From assembly GCA_023418315.1 (NCBI GenBank), contig JAEZZY010000057.1:1-64000 (forward strand): 64,000 nt of DNA, in the 5' to 3' direction. The stretch is from Bacteroidota bacterium. GTDB taxonomy: Bacteria; Bacteroidota; Bacteroidia; Chitinophagales; Chitinophagaceae. Shown piece by piece: positions 60,668-64,000 of the stretch (the first letter of the stretch is position 1; each line of letters opens with the position of its first letter). The position numbers were made by a program, and so were the translations under genes. Under the pieces are notes generated by a model. The model was not told the DNA's origin. It saw nothing but the letters and a program-made list of their open reading frames with translations, and made no database searches.

Positions 60668-61234
60668 ATGACCACGATCCCATATCTGAAAAGCGCCCGG
60701 CGACAATTTGAATACTATAAACTACTGGGCGAAAAAGCAATAGCGCAGTTGTCCGATGAAGCGCTTTTTTATCAACCGAACGGAGAAAGCAATAGCATTG
60801 CCATTATCGTAAAACATCTTTGGGGCAATATGCTCAGTCGCTGGACTCATTTCCTTACCGAAGATGGCGAAAAACCCTGGCGCAAGCGGGATACAGAATT
60901 TGAACCGACTGTCAAAACCAGGGCAGAGCTTTTGAAAAAATGGGAGGAAGGATGGCAATGTTTGTTCGGCGCATTAGACAGCATCACCGATGAAAAGCTG
61001 GATACTATTATCTATATCCGCAATGAAGGACATACCGTGCTGGAAGCTATAAACCGTCAGATTGCGCATTATGCCTATCATATAGGGCAAATTGTTTTTA
61101 TAGCCAAGATGATTAAAAACAAAGAGTGGAACAGTTTATCCATCCCCCGAAACAAATCCGGCGATTATAATGAGGATAAATTTTCGCAGGAAAAAGGAAT
61201 CCGCCATTTTACGGAAAGAGAAATGAAGAAGTAA
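60668..61234 (+). CDS. DUF1572/DinB-like protein
   Basis: 188 residues. DinB-type four-helix bundle with putative metal histidines: IIVKHLWGNMLSRWTHF and QIAHYAYHIGQIVFIAKM. NEGHTVLEAINRQIAHYAYH is the DUF1572 core. Function unknown. Distinct from the YfiT-like gene at 36638. Confidence 0.85.
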   Translation: MTTIPYLKSARRQFEYYKLLGEKAIAQLSDEALFYQPNGESNSIAIIVKHLWGNMLSRWTHFLTEDGEKPWRKRDTEFEPTVKTRAELLKKWEEGWQCLFGALDSITDEKLDTIIYIRNEGHTVLEAINRQIAHYAYHIGQIVFIAKMIKNKEWNSLSIPRNKSGDYNEDKFSQEKGIRHFTEREMKK

Positions 61235-61237
61235 GGC

Positions 61238-61894
61238 TTACCATGCACGCAGCATCTCCAGTTCAAAATCTTCCATACTGCTCAGCTTTGCATCTGCTAT
61301 CGAAAACCGCGGATCATCAAAATGCAAAACATCCGGAATGGCGATGACCTTCATCCTCGCCGCTTTTCCGGCTATTACTCCGTTCACACTGTCTTCCAGC
61401 GCCACGCAGGCTATAGGCTTGCTGCCGAGCTGCTCCGCGCATTTTAAAAACACGGCGGGATGCGGTTTGCCCAGCGCCACTTCATCCGCAGAGGTAATAC
61501 AATCAAAATAATCCTGAATGCCGAAATGTGCTACAAGCGTATGAATCATGCGCGTGGGAGAAGAGGATGCCAGCCCTATTTTATAGCCGTTTTCTTTCAA
61601 CAGCTCCAGCGCCTTTACCACTCCCGATAAGACCTTCCCTTTTTGCCGCGAGGCTTCAATGATGTCATCCAGTATTTCCTCGGCTACCCGGTCATGCGCT
61701 GCGCCTTGCCAGGGATATTTTATAGACCAGTACTCGGTTACTTCATAGATGCGCAGACCAGTGGTTTCCTTAAAACGGGCGGGTGTGATGGGTATTTTGT
61801 GCCGCTCTGCCACGCGTAGCATGCTCTCGCCCCAAAGCGGCTCGGTATCCAGCAACAAGCCGTCCATGTCGAATATCGCGGTAGTAATGTTCAT
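61238..61894 (-). CDS. HAD-superfamily sugar-phosphate phosphatase (YniC/HxpB-like)
   Basis: 218 residues, class I HAD. Motif I is DMDGLLLDTEPLW, motif II SSSPTRMI, motif III K in GKPHPAVFLK, motif IV ALEDSVNGVIAGKAARM. The closest resemblance by eye is the hexitol/2-deoxyglucose phosphatase group; beta-phosphoglucomutase is possible but less likely. The 285-bp gap 61895-62179 shows no gene and no clear -7 box. Confidence 0.9.
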   Translation of the reverse strand: MNITTAIFDMDGLLLDTEPLWGESMLRVAERHKIPITPARFKETTGLRIYEVTEYWSIKYPWQGAAHDRVAEEILDDIIEASRQKGKVLSGVVKALELLKENGYKIGLASSSPTRMIHTLVAHFGIQDYFDCITSADEVALGKPHPAVFLKCAEQLGSKPIACVALEDSVNGVIAGKAARMKVIAIPDVLHFDDPRFSIADAKLSSMEDFELEMLRAW

Positions 61895-62179
61895 GTATGC
61901 CGCAAATGTAGAAAACCATAGGGGATTGATTATTTAGAAAAATAAAACGCTATACACTTCTTAGGCAAACTCATATAACTGTTGAGGGTGTAAAATATGA
62001 CGGTAAGCTGATAAAAAACTGATTTCTAATTTTTAATTTGTGCCACAACAAGTAAGCCCAATTTAATACGGTTTGTTCGTTGTTGGCATAGCCTTAAGTT
62101 TAGTAACTAATCAAATAATAGTTATATTAAAATAAAAAAACCAACTAAGTTTGTTATTTTTAGTGTCTGTAAAAATTGT

Positions 62180-64000
62180 ATGAAATATATTTTAGGTAAG
62201 CTAATCTTATTAGCTATTTTTATGTTTAATATAAATGGTCTGAATGCGCAGATTACGGTTACTGACAACCAGACTGCTCAACAGCTTATTAATAAATTGG
62301 TAGGAGCGAATGTAGCCATATTTAATCCTGTGCTTACCTGCCCTCAACAACATAACGGAACATTTGAGGCACTGAATACCAACCTTGGTTTAGGAGGCGG
62401 GATTGTTTTATCTACAGGAACAGTAAGTACTATAGGCGGCAATGCGGGAGTAGGTGTGGGACAAGATGAGATGACCGGCGGTGATCCCGATTTAAGTAAT
62501 TTAATCAACGAAGTAGTTACAAACGATGCCTGTGTTTTGGAGTTTGATTTTATACCAGATATAGACACTACTGCCGTACTTAGCTTTTCCTATGTATTTG
62601 CCTCCGAAGAATACAATGAATACGTATGCACAGGTTTCAACGATGTTTTTGGCTTTTTAATTACCGGCGCTCCTACCTACAACAACACAAATATTGCCTT
62701 AGTTCCCAATACCAACATAGCAGTAGCCATTAACAGTATCAACAATGGTACACCGGGTTCTGCCGGCGGCAATATCGCAAACTGTAATGCCATGGGACCA
62801 GGGTCGCCTTTTCCTGCTTATTATGTGGATAATGAAGCCCTAAATGGTCAGGATATTGCATTCGATGGGTTTACGACTGTTCTACAGGCTACAGCGGTAG
62901 TAGAGCCTTGTAGTACTTATCACATGAAATTAGGTGTAGCCAATGCGGGAGATCATGGCTTGCAATCCGCCGTATTCCTGCTCGAAAACAGCTTCAGCGT
63001 AGATTCCGTACAGATTAACCTTGCCGATATTATCAAAACCGACAGCGGTTACATAGCCGAAGGCTGTAGCGATGCTAAGATGACCATCGTCAGAGATACG
63101 ACTTCCAACTCTAAGAAAAAGCTATGCTTCGACTATGGCGGAAGCGCTACCTATGGTGTGGATTATAATCCCCTTCCCTATACAATAATGATCCAGCCGA
63201 AACAATATGAAACGACTATCCCCATCATCCCCACACAAGATTTTACACCGGAGCTACCCTATGAAACCATCATGATCAGGAGGCTGAATTGCTGTACACT
63301 AACTCCGGTTGATAGCGTGGAATTGCGGATTTACGATTCACTTCAGATAACCTTACACAACCGCGATACCGGCCTCTGTGGCGGCGACCGCATCATCCTG
63401 CACGCCAGTGGCGATGGGGATATTAACTATGAATGGTCTCCCGCCAATTTAGTAGAAAATCCTACCGACAGTTTTACCTATGGAAGCGCCGATAAGACTA
63501 CTACCTTTACCGTCAAGGCTTCTTTCATGAGCTGCCCCAATGCGTATAAAGCCTTTACCGCCACCGTAGAACCTACTCCCAAAGTCCGCATCCTGAATGA
63601 AGAACGATCGCTTTGCCTCGGTGAACCGTTGAAACTGGAGCTGGAGGTGCAGCCGGATGATTTTGAAGGCTATAATTATCTATGGTTTCCCCCAACGGGA
63701 CTAAGCGATCCTTATCTGAAAGAACCTGATTTTTTTGTTACCGAAACGGGATGGTATAGCTATAGGGTAACGGTACAGACGGAAAAACTGGGCTGCACCG
63801 GTTCAGACACGATTAGCCTCAACGTAAAAGCCGCTGCCCACCTTACGGATGTTACCTCCGATTTCACCCTCAAATACGGCGACCAGATGCAGCTTCACGC
63901 TGCCGGCGTACCTTTTTACACCTGGTTCCCCGATCGTTTTCTGGATTATCCCAACACGCCTGCACCTACTGCAAAAGGCTTGGAGCCCACTGTTTTTACC
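62180..64000 (+). CDS. Choice-of-anchor-L surface protein (partial, C-terminus outside window)
   Basis: At least 607 codons, open to the window end, ATG at 62180. Signal peptide ending GLNA. Residues about 22-275 match the choice-of-anchor L domain: AQQLINKLVGANVAIFNPVLTC, GGGIVLSTG, LSFSYVFASEEYNEYV, FNDVFGFLITG, VAINSINNGTPGS. Immunoglobulin/PKD-like repeats follow (CGGDRIILHASGDGDINYEWSPA, LCLGEPLKLELEV..YLWFPPTGLS). Such proteins usually end in a gliding-motility/T9SS domain, expected beyond the window. Confidence 0.85.
   Translation, partial: MKYILGKLILLAIFMFNINGLNAQITVTDNQTAQQLINKLVGANVAIFNPVLTCPQQHNGTFEALNTNLGLGGGIVLSTGTVSTIGGNAGVGVGQDEMTGGDPDLSNLINEVVTNDACVLEFDFIPDIDTTAVLSFSYVFASEEYNEYVCTGFNDVFGFLITGAPTYNNTNIALVPNTNIAVAINSINNGTPGSAGGNIANCNAMGPGSPFPAYYVDNEALNGQDIAFDGFTTVLQATAVVEPCSTYHMKLGVANAGDHGLQSAVFLLENSFSVDSVQINLADIIKTDSGYIAEGCSDAKMTIVRDTTSNSKKKLCFDYGGSATYGVDYNPLPYTIMIQPKQYETTIPIIPTQDFTPELPYETIMIRRLNCCTLTPVDSVELRIYDSLQITLHNRDTGLCGGDRIILHASGDGDINYEWSPANLVENPTDSFTYGSADKTTTFTVKASFMSCPNAYKAFTATVEPTPKVRILNEERSLCLGEPLKLELEVQPDDFEGYNYLWFPPTGLSDPYLKEPDFFVTETGWYSYRVTVQTEKLGCTGSDTISLNVKAAAHLTDVTSDFTLKYGDQMQLHAAGVPFYTWFPDRFLDYPNTPAPTAKGLEPTVFT

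Overview
The window looks like chromosome from a Bacteroidota bacterium, probably near the Chitinophagaceae. The evidence is: repeated -7 promoter boxes of the form TAnnTTTG and few Shine-Dalgarno sites; secreted proteins ending in a type IX secretion (T9SS) sorting domain; a DUF4295 gene directly after rpmB-rpmG; a Sec-type (clade II) NosZ; and many lipoproteins with Cys-containing lipoboxes. No rRNA, tRNA, CRISPR array, insertion sequence or prophage was seen. The first gene (1-497) and the last (62180-64000) run off the ends.

Layout. 1-8.2 kb: a tandem lipoprotein pair, then a nitrous-oxide reduction locus read leftwards as cytochrome c - nosZ - [terminator] - nosL - nosD - nosF - nosY - group III truncated globin. 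Two Crp/Fnr-type palindromes sit at exactly the same distance from two -7 boxes. 8.4-12 kb: rpmB-rpmG-DUF4295, a PHA synthase and small conserved proteins. 12-24 kb: glycosyltransferase, AsnB, a polytopic membrane protein, an Nramp transporter fused to a UspA domain under an MntR-like palindrome, a PIN/RHH toxin-antitoxin pair, a sugar aminotransferase with RmlC, a DMT permease and a stand-alone atpG. 24-27 kb: a secreted protein and a VWA-like membrane protein. 27.2-33.9 kb: the S10 ribosomal operon (rpsJ to rplN, read leftwards), with its own promoter and an intrinsic terminator directly after rplN, so the usual spc-operon continuation is missing here. 34-36.5 kb: a small accessory stretch. 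36-52.8 kb: housekeeping and regulatory genes (DinB-like proteins, RidA, TsaB, an ECF sigma/anti-sigma pair, a trans-sulfuration enzyme, an MBL-rhodanese protein, an AraC regulator, ClpC, RNase Z, TerC). 52.9-64 kb: T9SS-exported peptidases and surface proteins, a nucleoside transporter, a HAD phosphatase and the start of a large choice-of-anchor-L surface protein.

The two most striking signals are non-coding. First, most spacers of the S10 operon are unusually long (about 90-170 bp) and consist of short arrays of 7-mers or 8-mers. The word differs from spacer to spacer, and the arrays at the two ends of a spacer are often inverted relative to each other. Second, the nos locus carries two promoters of matching design, which implies coordinated activation of electron supply plus NosZ and of the maturation operon by one Crp/Fnr-family regulator. 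All functional statements are from reading the sequence; no database search was run.
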